Assembly (NCBI GenBank): GCA_963823075.1
Contig: CAWGKE010000001.1
Span: 806,001-870,000 of the forward strand
Direction: 5' to 3'
Source of the DNA: UBA4732 sp963823075
GTDB taxonomy: Bacteria > Planctomycetota > Planctomycetia > Gemmatales > Gemmataceae
Length of the DNA: 64,000 nt
Positions 45,420 through 54,607 of this stretch are shown piece after piece. The stretch's first letter is position 1; every line of letters begins with the position of its first letter. The notes beneath the pieces were generated by a model. The model worked only from the letters and a program-made list of their open reading frames with translations. It was not told the origin of the DNA and made no database searches. The position numbers were made by a program, and so were the translations under genes.

Positions 45420-46295
45420 ATGAAACGTTGCTTTTTCCTCATGCTGTCGTCGGCCGTCGCGTTGGCCGCGGCCCCGGGTTGCGGGACCACGCGCGAGTCG
45501 TGTTCACCTGTTACTTGCTTCCCGCGCTATACCGGCCCGCAGCCGGGCGAAGCTCCCTGCGAACGCTGCCATCCGAGCCTGTTCGGCCCGCGTGCGGCGC
45601 CGATTCCCGCCGCCGCCTTCCCGCCCGGCCCATCGGCAGAGAACTTCGCCGGCGCCGTTCCGCCCGGCGCCTACTCGTCCTCGGCCTTTCTCGACCCGTC
45701 CGGCCGGCCGCTGTTCGACCCCGGCGTCCGCCTGGCGGCGCCGATCCCGGACCTGCCCGACTCCGGCCGCGATAATTCCTCCCAGTACGGCGCCCCGATG
45801 CCGCAGCCGCCTATCGTGGATGAAAAGGATGCGGCGTCTCCGCTTCCCGTGGACATTCCGCAATTCGCGATCGTGAAAGACCGCATCGCGTCCGGGCTGC
45901 AACCGTTCCCGGACGGCATCACCTGGCTGCAAGCGCACCAGTACCGCACGGTGCTGCACATCCGCGCCCCCGGCGAGGACGACGCGGCCGCCCGCCGCCA
46001 GTTCGAGAAGCACGGCCTGCGTTACCTGAGCCTGGAGGCATCGCCGAACACGCTGTCGGCGGCCGTGGTGCAGGAATTCAATCGCATTGTCACCGATGAG
46101 AGCGAGCGCCCGCTGTTCGTCTACGGCACGGACGGCGCCGTGGTGGGCGGCCTCTGGTATCTGTATTTCCGCACGGCCGAGAACACGTCGGACGAGACGG
46201 CCCAGTCGCAGGCGGCGCGACTCGGCCTGCGGCCTGACGAGGGCGGCGAACAGCGGACGATGTGGATCGCCATTCAGAATTATTTGCGCAAGTAG
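45420..46295 (+). CDS. Lipoprotein with an inactive-looking tyrosine-phosphatase fold
   Basis: The 291-residue protein has a lipobox (AAPGC), a Cys/Pro-rich spacer and a C-terminal ~150-residue domain that follows the DUF442/dual-specificity-phosphatase plan: IASGLQPFPDGITWLQAHQYRTVLHIR, LRYLSLEA, and the P-loop region. That loop should read HCx5R but is FVYGTDGAVVG, with Cys, His and Arg all missing. A catalytic role is therefore unlikely; it may bind a ligand at the outer membrane. The start at 45420 is chosen because AAGGAGG lies upstream. Confidence 0.7.
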   Translation: MKRCFFLMLSSAVALAAAPGCGTTRESCSPVTCFPRYTGPQPGEAPCERCHPSLFGPRAAPIPAAAFPPGPSAENFAGAVPPGAYSSSAFLDPSGRPLFDPGVRLAAPIPDLPDSGRDNSSQYGAPMPQPPIVDEKDAASPLPVDIPQFAIVKDRIASGLQPFPDGITWLQAHQYRTVLHIRAPGEDDAAARRQFEKHGLRYLSLEASPNTLSAAVVQEFNRIVTDESERPLFVYGTDGAVVGGLWYLYFRTAENTSDETAQSQAARLGLRPDEGGEQRTMWIAIQNYLRK

Positions 46296-46312
46296 CTGGG
46301 GGGCGTCTCTCG

Positions 46313-46369
46313 ACCGGCCCGAAGCGCGAGCGAGGGAACTTTCCCTCCTCGCTCGCGCTTCGGGCCGGT
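46313..46369. repeat. 57-bp palindrome before the Cys/Met lyase gene
   Basis: ACCGGCCCGAAGCGCGAGCG-type arms (46313-46338 and 46341-46369) pair completely except for three extra bases in the right arm. The hairpin lies between the phosphatase-like gene and the lyase start at 46396 and may close the first transcript. Confidence 0.8.
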
Positions 46370-46395
46370 GTGTTCTTGGTTCCCGGAGCCGACCG

Positions 46396-47547
46396 ATGAC
46401 CGACGACCGCCCGCCGACGACCGACCTGGGCGCCAGCTCGCCGCTCGCGCCGCCGTTGTACCCGTCGTCGGTCTACACGATGCCGGACCTCGACGCCTAC
46501 GAGCGCATCATGAGCGGTGAGGCGCCCGGCTTCTACTACGCGCGGGACATCCACCCCAACGCCCGCCGCCTGGCCGAACGCCTGGCGGCGCTGGAGGGCG
46601 GCGCCTGGGCCGTGATGGGCGGCTCCGGCATGGCCGCGATCAGCGCCCTGCTGCTGGCGACGCTGCGCCCCGGCGACCGCGTTGTGGCCGGCGACCGCCT
46701 CTACGGCCGGGCCGCGCAGCTGCTGCGGCAGGCGCTGGGCCGCTTCGGCGTGCCGACCGAGTTTCTGGATTTGAGCGACCTGGAAAGCGTGGAAAAGGCG
46801 CTGAAGTCGCCCGCCCGGCTGCTGTACGCGGAAACCATTTCCAACCCGATGTTGCAGGTGGTCGATCTTGAACGGCTGGCCGCGCTGGCCCACGAACACG
46901 GCTGCCTGTTCGCGGTGGACAACACGTTCGCCACGCCGGTGCTGACGCGGCCGCTGGAAATCGGGGCGGATTTCGTGGTTGAGAGCCTGACGAAGATGCT
47001 CGGCGGCCACAGCGACGTAACGCTGGGCGCCGTCTGCGGCCGCGGCGACCAGTTCGCGGAGATCAGCAAGACGGCGGCCATGTGGGGCCTGTCGTCCAGC
47101 CCGTTCGACTGCTGGCTGGCGGAGCGCGGCCTGGAGACGCTGCCGCTGCGGATGCGGGCGGCCTCGGCCAACGCGGCGGCGCTGGCCGACTGGCTGGCGG
47201 ATCGGCCCGGCATGACGCGCGTAATCTACCCCGGCCGGCCGGACCACCCCGACCATGCCGCGGCCGGCCGCGTGCTGCACGGGGGCTTCGGCAACATGCT
47301 GTGCGTGGAGCTGGCCGGCGGCCGCGACGCCGTGAATCGCTTCATGCGCCAGGCGCCCGGCATCCCGTTCAGCCCGTCGCTGGGCCACACCGCGACGACA
47401 TGCAGCCACCCGGCGACCACGTCGCACCGCTTCGTCGCGGCGGAGGAGAAGGCGCGGCTGGGCATCACGGACGGACTGGTGCGGCTGTCGGTGGGATGCG
47501 AGGATTTGGGGCGAATTGAGGAGGAAATGGCGAAGGGGCTGGCGTAG
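46396..47547 (+). CDS. PLP-dependent Cys/Met-metabolism lyase (cystathionine gamma-lyase/synthase group)
   Basis: This 383-residue fold-type I enzyme acts in transsulfuration or methionine breakdown. The PLP Lys is in VESLTKMLGGHSD, with FYYARDIHPNARRLAERLAALEGG, YAETISNPMLQVVDL and FAVDNTFATP in the usual order. Which of cystathionine gamma-synthase, gamma-lyase, O-acetylhomoserine sulfhydrylase or methionine gamma-lyase applies is not fixed by motifs alone. The start is ATG 46396. Confidence 0.85.
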   Translation: MTDDRPPTTDLGASSPLAPPLYPSSVYTMPDLDAYERIMSGEAPGFYYARDIHPNARRLAERLAALEGGAWAVMGGSGMAAISALLLATLRPGDRVVAGDRLYGRAAQLLRQALGRFGVPTEFLDLSDLESVEKALKSPARLLYAETISNPMLQVVDLERLAALAHEHGCLFAVDNTFATPVLTRPLEIGADFVVESLTKMLGGHSDVTLGAVCGRGDQFAEISKTAAMWGLSSSPFDCWLAERGLETLPLRMRAASANAAALADWLADRPGMTRVIYPGRPDHPDHAAAGRVLHGGFGNMLCVELAGGRDAVNRFMRQAPGIPFSPSLGHTATTCSHPATTSHRFVAAEEKARLGITDGLVRLSVGCEDLGRIEEEMAKGLA

Positions 47548-47571
47548 AATGGGAGGCGGGAGGGAGCGACC

Positions 47572-48720
47572 ATGATTACGCATCTGCACATCCAGAACTT
47601 CAAGTGCCTGCGGGACGTGCAGGTCGATCTGGTGCCGTTCACGATCCTGATCGGGCCGAACGACAGCGGGAAGAGCAGCCTGCTTGACGCGGTGCAGGCT
47701 CTCGGGATGAGCGCGAACCAACCGCAAACTCAGTACCAGGGTCCGTTCCGAGACCTTATCTGGGGCAAGAAGGAAGATCTCGCGATCAGCTGGAACATCA
47801 AAGGCAGGGTCGGGCAGGGCCAGTTCGCTTATGAACTCAGTCTCTCGGCAAGCCGAACCGTCCTTCAGGAAAGACTGTTTTGGAATGATCAGGTCCTACT
47901 TGTCGTCGATACTCAGTCAAGGCCTCCTGTCGTCAAGCTGCCGCCGAACGCGAACTTCCCGCTGATGGGCGTGCAGCCTACTCAGACGGGGCTAACCGTC
48001 GTCGCGCGGTCAACGGTTCATGACGATCGAGTTCAGGAGGTCGCCCGTTCTCTTCTCTCAACAGCGAAGTATGCCTTCGATCCTGTGGCCCTGCGCCGCC
48101 CATCCGCCCCATTGCCTAATCCGGTGCTATCGACAGACGGAACCAACTTGGCGGCGGTAATCGACGCCATCTCAAGCGGCCCGGATCGGTCTGCCATTCT
48201 CGACCTCGAGCGGGTCCTCCATGAAGAGATCCCAACGCTTCGCGGCGTCGCCCTCCAGACCGTTCCCAATGCGATCAAATCGCTAGAGTTCACGTTGTCC
48301 GGGAACGGGCGGCCCTACGTCACCATTCCAGCCGCTCTCGCCTCGGAAGGGGCGTTGCTGCTGACCGCATTCCTTTCTCTTGCCTACGGCGACACCCCGG
48401 AGATCCTCTTGATTGAAGAGCCGGAGAACGGCTTACATCCGTCCCGCCTCAAACTGGTGATCGACATTCTTCGCAAAATCAGCACGGGAGAGGTCGGCAA
48501 TCGCCCGCGACAGGTGCTTGTCACGACGCACAGCCCGATCCTGCTCAACTACGCCAAGCCCGAAGAAGTCCGCATCTTTCAGCGTGACCAGGAAGGCGGC
48601 ACGCGCGTGACGCCGATGACGAAAGTGCGAGACATCGACAAACTCCTCCAGGAATTCGCGGTCGGCGAACTCTGGTATCTCCTCGGCGAAGACGCCTTGC
48701 TGAAGGAGCAGCCCGCGTGA
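47572..48720 (+). CDS. AAA/ABC-type ATPase of the OLD/RecF group (putative defence gene)
   Basis: This 382-residue ATPase begins ITHLHIQNFKCLRDVQVDL with Walker A IGPNDSGKSSLLDAV. It has a LLTAFLSLAYGDTPEILLIEEPENGLHPSRL block (signature, Walker B and D-loop) and the switch His in VLVTTHSPILLNY. The design is that of OLD, RecF and the AAA subunit of PARIS-type systems. It overlaps the next gene by GTGA. The two genes use less GC-biased codons than their neighbours, which suggests horizontal gain. An anti-phage role is inferred from the pairing only. Confidence 0.8.
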   Translation: MITHLHIQNFKCLRDVQVDLVPFTILIGPNDSGKSSLLDAVQALGMSANQPQTQYQGPFRDLIWGKKEDLAISWNIKGRVGQGQFAYELSLSASRTVLQERLFWNDQVLLVVDTQSRPPVVKLPPNANFPLMGVQPTQTGLTVVARSTVHDDRVQEVARSLLSTAKYAFDPVALRRPSAPLPNPVLSTDGTNLAAVIDAISSGPDRSAILDLERVLHEEIPTLRGVALQTVPNAIKSLEFTLSGNGRPYVTIPAALASEGALLLTAFLSLAYGDTPEILLIEEPENGLHPSRLKLVIDILRKISTGEVGNRPRQVLVTTHSPILLNYAKPEEVRIFQRDQEGGTRVTPMTKVRDIDKLLQEFAVGELWYLLGEDALLKEQPA

Positions 48721-49403
48721 AAGTGCTCTTCATCGGCGAAGGGCCGCACGAAATCGGCCACCGGCTGGGCAGTCACGACCCCTTCAACCCTCAGCCGGCC
48801 GGCGGCGTACTCCCGGCCCTCGCCCGCCGGGTTTGCCCTTCCATCAAGGAACCGCTGGCTTTGAAGTGGTCCGAGCTTTCCCGGTTCCGGCCGGATGTGA
48901 AGCGGGCGGGGCTTGCGGCCAAGGTCGCCGCCGCGGTACTGCTCAGCGCCCGCCGGTTCGGTTGCGCCGGGACTGTGTGCGTCCACGACCGGGATCGTGA
49001 CGACACGCGACTACCGGAATTGCTGGAAGGCCGCGAACGCGGCTTGAAAACGGTCGCTTCCACCCACCCTGTTGCGTGCGGCGTCGCCGTCGAGTCGATC
49101 GAGGCCTGGACGCTTGGTGCGCCCGCCGCGATCGCTCAAACGCTGAAAATCGATCCGAAAAAGGTTCATGCCGTCTATGCGGCCAGCCACGCCGAGTCGT
49201 TCTTCGAGAAGAGCGGCAAGCCAGACCACCGGCCCAAAGCCCTTCTGCAGCGCATCGCCGAGGCCGGGAACCGGAACGACGACGCCGATTTCCGAGCCGA
49301 AATCGCCGAATGCACGGACCCGGCCGAGCTGGAACGGCACTGCCCGGATGGGTTCAAGCCGTTCGCCGCCGCATTGCGTAGGGCTTTCCCAGCAACTGCT
49401 TGA
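48717..49403 (+). CDS. TOPRIM-like protein, DUF4276/DUF4435 type, partner of the ATPase
   Basis: This 228-residue protein begins MKVLFIGEGPHEIGH, matching the conserved Glu of TOPRIM domains. It has the acidic pair VHDRDRDDTR and the ESIEAW block, the layout of DUF4276-like and OLD-type TOPRIM nucleases. In Gabija and OLD the ATPase and TOPRIM are fused; in PARIS they are separate genes, as here. It starts at GTG 48717 within the stop of the ATPase gene. Nuclease activity is inferred. It is a plausible effector activated by the ATPase. Confidence 0.72.
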   Translation: MKVLFIGEGPHEIGHRLGSHDPFNPQPAGGVLPALARRVCPSIKEPLALKWSELSRFRPDVKRAGLAAKVAAAVLLSARRFGCAGTVCVHDRDRDDTRLPELLEGRERGLKTVASTHPVACGVAVESIEAWTLGAPAAIAQTLKIDPKKVHAVYAASHAESFFEKSGKPDHRPKALLQRIAEAGNRNDDADFRAEIAECTDPAELERHCPDGFKPFAAALRRAFPATA

Positions 49404-49418
49404 TTTGTTCCTTTGGCG

Positions 49419-50606
49419 TCACCGTATCCGATCAATCTCCGCCCGCGCCTCCGGATCGACTTTCTCCTCTTTCCCCCCGCCGCCCGCATCGTCCTTCTTC
49501 CGTCGCGCCCCGTACTCCGTCTCCAGCGTCCCCATCATCGCCTCCAGCCGATCCATGAGCCGGCGCGGCTTCCGCGGCTTGCGCGTCGCCAGGGTGTAGG
49601 CCGTGATCAAGGGCAGCGCCACCGTCGAGTCCAGGTAGCACGTCACCGTGTCCGGCAGCGTCGCCGGATCGACCTTGCCCCACGTCATCGCCTCCGAGGG
49701 CGTCGCGCCGCTCAGGCCGCCGGTGTCGGGACGGGCGTCGGTGCATTGCAGGAAGTAGTCGTGGCCGCTCTCCTCCAGGCCCAGCACTTCCTGGATCTGC
49801 GGCTCCGTCTGGAGGATGAAGTTCTTCGGCGAGCCGCCGCCCAGGATGAATACGCCGCTGCGGCCGGCCTTCTTGGCGTCATAAACGATCGCCGCACTCT
49901 GGTTCACGTCGCGCAGCGGGTCGATCCGCAGGGCCGACCCCTCCAGCTGCAACGCGGCCAGGTTCATACCGATCGAGCTGTCGCCCGGCGACGACGTGAA
50001 GATCGGCACGGCGTGGCGGTACGCGGCCCCCAGGAGGCTCTTGCCCGTCCGCCCCGTCTCGTCTTCACGGGCCGAGACGTACTTGCCGACGAGGTGGTGA
50101 AACTCCGCCGTGCCCATCGTCTTCTGGAACGCCTCGCCGCGGCACAGCGTTCGGTAGAAGCGGTCGGTGCCGAGGAGATTTTCGTAGTCGAAAACGATGT
50201 CGTAAATCCGAATCACTTGGTTTTCGCGGAGCCGGTGGTCGTCCAGGCCGGGCCGCGCCTGACGCAAGTCCATGCCCAGCGCGAAGTGGGTGTCGTGGTA
50301 GAGGTTGGCGCCGGTGCTGACGATCCAGTCGATGAAGCCGGCCTCGACCAGCGGCGCCAGGCACGACATACCGAGGCCGGCCGGCGTCAGGGCGCCGGCC
50401 AGCGACAGCCCCACCACGGCGGCGTCGGCCAGCATTTTCTCGACGAACAGCCGGCACGCCTCGCGCAGCCGGCCGGCGTTGTACGACAGGAACGCCTCGT
50501 CGATGACGCGCGTCAGCGGCGTGTCGGCAGTCAGCGCCGGCGGGTCGATGCGGTGGTGGCTGATGCTGTGCAGGTACGCATGGGGGTCGTTGGGTGTGTG
50601 GCTCAT
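49419..50606 (-). CDS. Deoxyhypusine-synthase-family protein
   Basis: The 395-residue protein has the fold of deoxyhypusine synthase and bacterial homospermidine-type relatives: SLAGALTPAGLG and DWIVSTGANLYHD at the NAD site, VPIFTSSPGDSSIGMN, FILGGGSPKNF with the Lys in the active-site position, and LSGATPSEAMTWGKVDP. Bacteria lack eIF5A, so these enzymes transfer aminobutyl groups in polyamine synthesis. The actual acceptor here is unknown. The C-terminal tail is Glu/Lys/Gly-rich. Confidence 0.8.
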   Translation of the reverse strand: MSHTPNDPHAYLHSISHHRIDPPALTADTPLTRVIDEAFLSYNAGRLREACRLFVEKMLADAAVVGLSLAGALTPAGLGMSCLAPLVEAGFIDWIVSTGANLYHDTHFALGMDLRQARPGLDDHRLRENQVIRIYDIVFDYENLLGTDRFYRTLCRGEAFQKTMGTAEFHHLVGKYVSAREDETGRTGKSLLGAAYRHAVPIFTSSPGDSSIGMNLAALQLEGSALRIDPLRDVNQSAAIVYDAKKAGRSGVFILGGGSPKNFILQTEPQIQEVLGLEESGHDYFLQCTDARPDTGGLSGATPSEAMTWGKVDPATLPDTVTCYLDSTVALPLITAYTLATRKPRKPRRLMDRLEAMMGTLETEYGARRKKDDAGGGGKEEKVDPEARAEIDRIR

Positions 50607-50852
50607 GCCGTCAGGCTAGAACGCCAGCGCCAGACTGGCAACCGTGCTCCGCGGATCGGAAAGCCCTTGAAAGGGGACGACGGCGGAGAGAGGATACGGT
50701 CGGAAGCGCCGCGACGGCTTTCGGGCCGCGCCGCCTATGCGCAAGCGAGCGGATTCTTCGAGGCTGATGCCCATGCCGCCGACCGAACAACCCACCAGCG
50801 ATTACCACGGCGCCGTGCGCGGGATATAGCGCGACCCGAGCGGATCAAGGTC

Positions 50853-52457
50853 GTGCTGGCGACGGGACCCAGCCCGCGACTCGCTGCGGAGGTGCAGACC
50901 CTCCTGCGCCGCCGCTTACGCTTCTTCAGTGTCCTATCGACCGTAGTGTGGGGCGTCGCCTCCGTCCTTCATGCGATCCAAGTCCCCCTGGACACCCGGC
51001 CGCCCGCCGAGGTCTGGCTCGGCGCGGCGTCCATCTGGGCGATGTTCTTGGTCGTGGTGGTTACCACGGCCCTCATCTGGAGCCGCCGGCCGCTAGCCTT
51101 GGGACGACTGCGAGCGGTGGAAATCTCCCTCTTCGGGCTGCCGCTGACCCAAATAGTTTGGTGGTACGTCGATCAGCTGGGGCCGAAGCACTTGCTGCTC
51201 CGCGCCTTTCAGGAAGGCGTCTTCTTCGTCCCCTTCATCCTCTCGACGATCGCTCTGTATTTCCTGGCCACCATCGTGGCCTACGGGACGCTGATCCCCA
51301 ACACCGGAAGGCGGTGCGGCCTGGTCGTGACGGCGATGGCCGTAGTGCCCGTGGCCCTCGTATCGGCCGTGGGTTTCTCCGAGGACGAGATTCGGGCCAA
51401 GTTCCTTGTGCCGTTTCTGGTATGCCTGACCGTCCTGGTCATGTGGATGGGCGTGGCGGTCGCCCTGGCGGTTTACGGCTCGCACCGCGTTGAAATTCTC
51501 CGGCAAGAAGTCCTGGCGGCGCGGCAGTTGGGGCAGTACCAGCTGAAGGAGCGTCTCGGCGAGGGCGGCATGGGCGAAGTCTATCTGGCCGAACACGTCC
51601 TGCTCCGCCGGCCGTGCGCCCTCAAGCTGATCCGGCCGGAGCGGGCCGGCGATCCCAAGAATCTGCTCCGCTTCGAGCGCGAGGTGCAGGCGACGGCCGG
51701 CTTGACGCACCCGAACACCGTCCAGGTGTTCGACTACGGCCACGCCGAGGACGGCACGTTCTACTACGCGATGGAGTACCTACCCGGCCTGACCCTGGAG
51801 GAGCTGGTCAAGCGCCACGGCCCACCGCCGCCGGAGCGGATCGTCCACCTTCTCCGCCAGGTCTGCGGTGCGCTGCACGAGGCCCACGTCGTAGGCCTGA
51901 TCCACCGCGACATCAAGCCGAGCAACATCATCGCCTGCGAGCGCGGCGGCTTGCCCGACGTGGCCAAGCTCCTGGACTTCGGCCTGGTGCGGTCGCACGG
52001 CCTCGGCGCGGGCGCGGACAATTTGACCCAGGAGGGCGCCTTCGCCGGGACGCCTGCCTACATGTCCCCGGAACAGGCCGACGGCAAGAAGGACCTGGAC
52101 GCCTGCAGCGACATTTACAGCCTGGGGGCCGTCGCCTATTACCTGCTGATCGGCCAGCCTCCGTTCGTCCGGCCGACCCCGTTGCAGACGCTGATCGCTC
52201 ACGTCAGCGACCCGCCGGTCCCACCGGACCAGTTCCGGCCGGAGACGCCGCCCGACCTGCAAGCGGTCGTCCTGCGCTGCCTGGAGAAAGACCCGACTCG
52301 GCGCTTTCCCGACACCCGGAGTCTGGAAAGGGCGCTGGCCGGCTGTCAGGGCGCGGGCCTGTGGACCGAGGAGCGAGCGGCCGCCTGGTGGCGCGGCCGC
52401 GCCAGTTCAGCGGACGGGGCGAACCCGGCCGCAGACGCCCCGACGAGGGGGGCTTGA
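50853..52457 (+). CDS. Membrane Ser/Thr protein kinase (copy 1), N-terminus frame-disrupted
   Basis: Residues 1-230 contain five or six membrane helices; residues 235-500 are a Hanks-type kinase. It has GEGGMGEVYLAEH, Lys in CALKLIRPE, HRDIKPSN, LLDFGLVR and GTPAYMSPEQAD. The kinase follows the membrane part, the reverse of the PknB plan. The copy at 54608 has about 35 more residues at the N-terminus. Here a similar peptide (MPPTEQPTSDYHGAVRGI) starts at 50773 in another frame and breaks at about 50826, so the true start is probably 50767 or 50773 with one indel. GTG 50853 is the first in-frame start after that. Confidence 0.85.
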   Translation: MLATGPSPRLAAEVQTLLRRRLRFFSVLSTVVWGVASVLHAIQVPLDTRPPAEVWLGAASIWAMFLVVVVTTALIWSRRPLALGRLRAVEISLFGLPLTQIVWWYVDQLGPKHLLLRAFQEGVFFVPFILSTIALYFLATIVAYGTLIPNTGRRCGLVVTAMAVVPVALVSAVGFSEDEIRAKFLVPFLVCLTVLVMWMGVAVALAVYGSHRVEILRQEVLAARQLGQYQLKERLGEGGMGEVYLAEHVLLRRPCALKLIRPERAGDPKNLLRFEREVQATAGLTHPNTVQVFDYGHAEDGTFYYAMEYLPGLTLEELVKRHGPPPPERIVHLLRQVCGALHEAHVVGLIHRDIKPSNIIACERGGLPDVAKLLDFGLVRSHGLGAGADNLTQEGAFAGTPAYMSPEQADGKKDLDACSDIYSLGAVAYYLLIGQPPFVRPTPLQTLIAHVSDPPVPPDQFRPETPPDLQAVVLRCLEKDPTRRFPDTRSLERALAGCQGAGLWTEERAAAWWRGRASSADGANPAADAPTRGA

Positions 52458-52748
52458 TAAGAGGTCCAAGGGCGGACGGTCACATTTCGGAATGGCATTG
52501 AGATTAGGGAAGAACCGCGAGCCCGCAGCGCCAAGCAAGGGCGAGAGGCGCCATTTCCAGAGCTTTCCGCCTCGCCCTCTCCAGGAACTCTCTTCGAGAA
52601 TTGCGGACGTAACACAGACGTAAAGAACATTATACACGGTCGGTGCGCGTACCAACCCCCTCCCCGCGCCGCTTTCCGAGATCTGCCCGCATCGTCGTTG
52701 GGACTGCTGGCACGCCTACCGTCGGGCCGCGGTCGCGTTGGGACGCGC
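52458..52748. other. Noncoding stretch between kinase copy 1 and the IS110 transposase
   Basis: No gene is seen in these 291 bases. Part of it is AT-richer than its surroundings (about 52590-52640). It includes the downstream end of the IS110 element, whose exact border I cannot define: IS110 ends lack clear inverted repeats. Confidence 0.5.
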
Positions 52749-54146
52749 TCACGGCGCCGCCGGCTCCAGACGATAGCCCAACTCCGCCGCCTTCCGCGCC
52801 AGGCCCTTCACCTGGCGTAACCGATACGCCTCCTCACAGGCCCCCTGCTCCTGACGCACGTATGCCTCGCCGTACTTCAAGAGGCGGTACACCCGCTCCG
52901 CGATCTTCCGCGCCGTCGCCACCACCGCCTTGCCGCCCCCGGCCCGCGCCGCAATCCGCCGGTAGAACGCCCCCAACGCGTTCTTGGCGTGGTGGCAGCC
53001 CTGCGCCGCCAGGCGAAACGCCCGCGCCGCACGGTTGGAGCCCCGACGCACCCGCCGGCTCCTGATCTTCCCCGCCGAACCCTGGTGCTGCGGACAGAGC
53101 CCCAGCCAACTGACGAACCGCTTGACCGTCGGGAACTTGCTCAGGTCCGTGCCCAACTCGCTCAGGACCACCAAGGCCGTCGCCGCGTCGATGCCCTCGA
53201 TCGCCGTCAGGTCCACCCCCGCCAGCCGGAACAGCGAACCGCGCACGTCGAAACGGGCTTCGTTCGCCGCCCGGCCCCGCTTGCGAGGCTTGGGCGGCAG
53301 GGGCCGGCCGCCGCTCTTGTCCGTGAAGGTCCCCAGGTAGGCTTCGACCTGCGCGTCGCACTCGTGCAGCCGCGCGTGGTAGCACTCGTACAACGCCAAC
53401 GCCTGACGCAGCGCGAACAAGTGTTCCTCGCGCCAATTGCCCTGCAAGGCCCGCGCCAATTCCGCCTCCGTCCGCCGGCACCGCTCGTGACGCAACTTCG
53501 CCAACTCCCGAGGATCGCGTTCGCCGCGCAGGATCGCCTGGAGGATGGCCAGGCCCGTCACGCCGACCACGTCGCTGACCGCCTCGGTCAACTTGACGTT
53601 CATCTCCTCCAACGCCTTTTGCACGTGCTGGACGTGCTGGCCGGCGTAGCCGATCAGCATCTGCCGTTGCCGCAGGTAACCGCGCAGGACCACCACCTGA
53701 TCCTCCGGCCGGAACGACGCGCTCAACAGCCCGTAGCTGTGCAGCCGTTGAATCCATTGGCAATCCAGCACGTCGCTCTTGGGCCGGCCGGGCGCGTGCC
53801 GCGTCTGCCGCGGATCGACCAGATAGACCGCAAAGCCGCGCCGCTCCAACAGTTCGAACAGCGGCACCCAGTAGACGCCGGTCGATTCCATCGCCACCGT
53901 GGTGACGTCGCAGGCCTGGAGCCAATCGGCGAGCGCCTCCAGGTCGGCGGTGCAGGCGCCGAAGGCGCGGACGTGGGGCGGCAGGTGGGCAGCCGGGTCG
54001 GCGGGGTCGGCGGCCACCGCCGTGGGCGGCACGGCGACGTAGTGGCGCGCCGCATGGACGTCGATGCCGGCGGCGTGCGGGTTGGTGACCCGCAGCGGCT
54101 CAGGGGAGGCGACGATACGACCGTCTTGGCGAAAGCGTGGCGTCAT
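52749..54146 (-). CDS. IS110-family transposase (DEDD recombinase)
   Basis: This 465-residue protein has the RuvC-like DEDD residues of IS110: Asp in AGIDVHAARHYVAV, Glu in AMESTGVYWVPL, and the two Asp in VDPRQTRHAPGRPKSDVLDCQW. The C-terminal domain carries VVLSELGTDLSKFPTVKRFVSWLGLCPQ and the ending ALGAFYRRI typical of transposase_20. IS110 elements are guided by a bridge RNA encoded in a noncoding end. Here 461 bases without a gene precede the start (54147-54607), the more likely place. The start is ATG at 54146. Confidence 0.88.
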   Translation of the reverse strand: MTPRFRQDGRIVASPEPLRVTNPHAAGIDVHAARHYVAVPPTAVAADPADPAAHLPPHVRAFGACTADLEALADWLQACDVTTVAMESTGVYWVPLFELLERRGFAVYLVDPRQTRHAPGRPKSDVLDCQWIQRLHSYGLLSASFRPEDQVVVLRGYLRQRQMLIGYAGQHVQHVQKALEEMNVKLTEAVSDVVGVTGLAILQAILRGERDPRELAKLRHERCRRTEAELARALQGNWREEHLFALRQALALYECYHARLHECDAQVEAYLGTFTDKSGGRPLPPKPRKRGRAANEARFDVRGSLFRLAGVDLTAIEGIDAATALVVLSELGTDLSKFPTVKRFVSWLGLCPQHQGSAGKIRSRRVRRGSNRAARAFRLAAQGCHHAKNALGAFYRRIAARAGGGKAVVATARKIAERVYRLLKYGEAYVRQEQGACEEAYRLRQVKGLARKAAELGYRLEPAAP

Positions 54147-54607
54147 GGCGACCTCGGGATGAGGGTGCGGGTGGTCAACGGGCGAAGGGGCCGCGGGCGC
54201 GGGAGTGCGTAACGGAGGCAGTCTCTCCAACGGGAACACGCCGCGGCGTGTCGCCAATGCGGTCGTCGCAGACTCCCGGGACCAAGCTTGCTTTCGGGCA
54301 CGAAGCGCCAAGGCACGAGCGGCCACCTCGACCCGCGGCCCCGCACCGATAGGATAGGCATTCCCGTGGCGTGCTGGACCTCGGGCCCAAGTACCGGGTT
54401 GAGGTCACCATCCCGGGGCGTCAGGGCATCCGCGCTGAGCGCGACTTCCATCCCACTCGTGGGAGCGCCAACCTCCATTGAGGCCTCGCGCCACGGCTTC
54501 TCACCCCGTTCCTGGCAGCGGTATCGCCGCGGAACGGGGTGAGGAGTTTGCTGGGCGCTGCGGGCTCGCGGGAAGGGGCGATTCCATCGTGGGCCGAGGT
54601 CAACGCC
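54147..54607. other. Noncoding region upstream of the IS110 transposase, possible bridge-RNA locus
   Basis: No convincing gene is found in these 461 bases. The part next to the transposase start (about 54150-54400) is the expected place for an IS110-group bridge RNA, though its two loops could not be established by eye. The hairpin 54500-54543 and the 5' leader of the second kinase fill the right half. The left IS border is not defined. Confidence 0.4.
54500..54543. repeat. Nested perfect hairpin upstream of kinase copy 2
   Basis: CTCACCCCGTTCC (54500-54512) and GGAACGGGGTGAG (54531-54543) pair perfectly, and the spacer contains a smaller GCGG/CCGC hairpin. It lies 64 bases before the kinase start and could be a terminator or another palindromic repeat. 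Confidence 0.7.

Noticed and set aside
49413..50850. Long open frame upstream of kinase copy 1
   Set aside because: It is antisense to the deoxyhypusine-synthase-family gene and has no recognisable domain. It is open only because of GC-rich codon bias.
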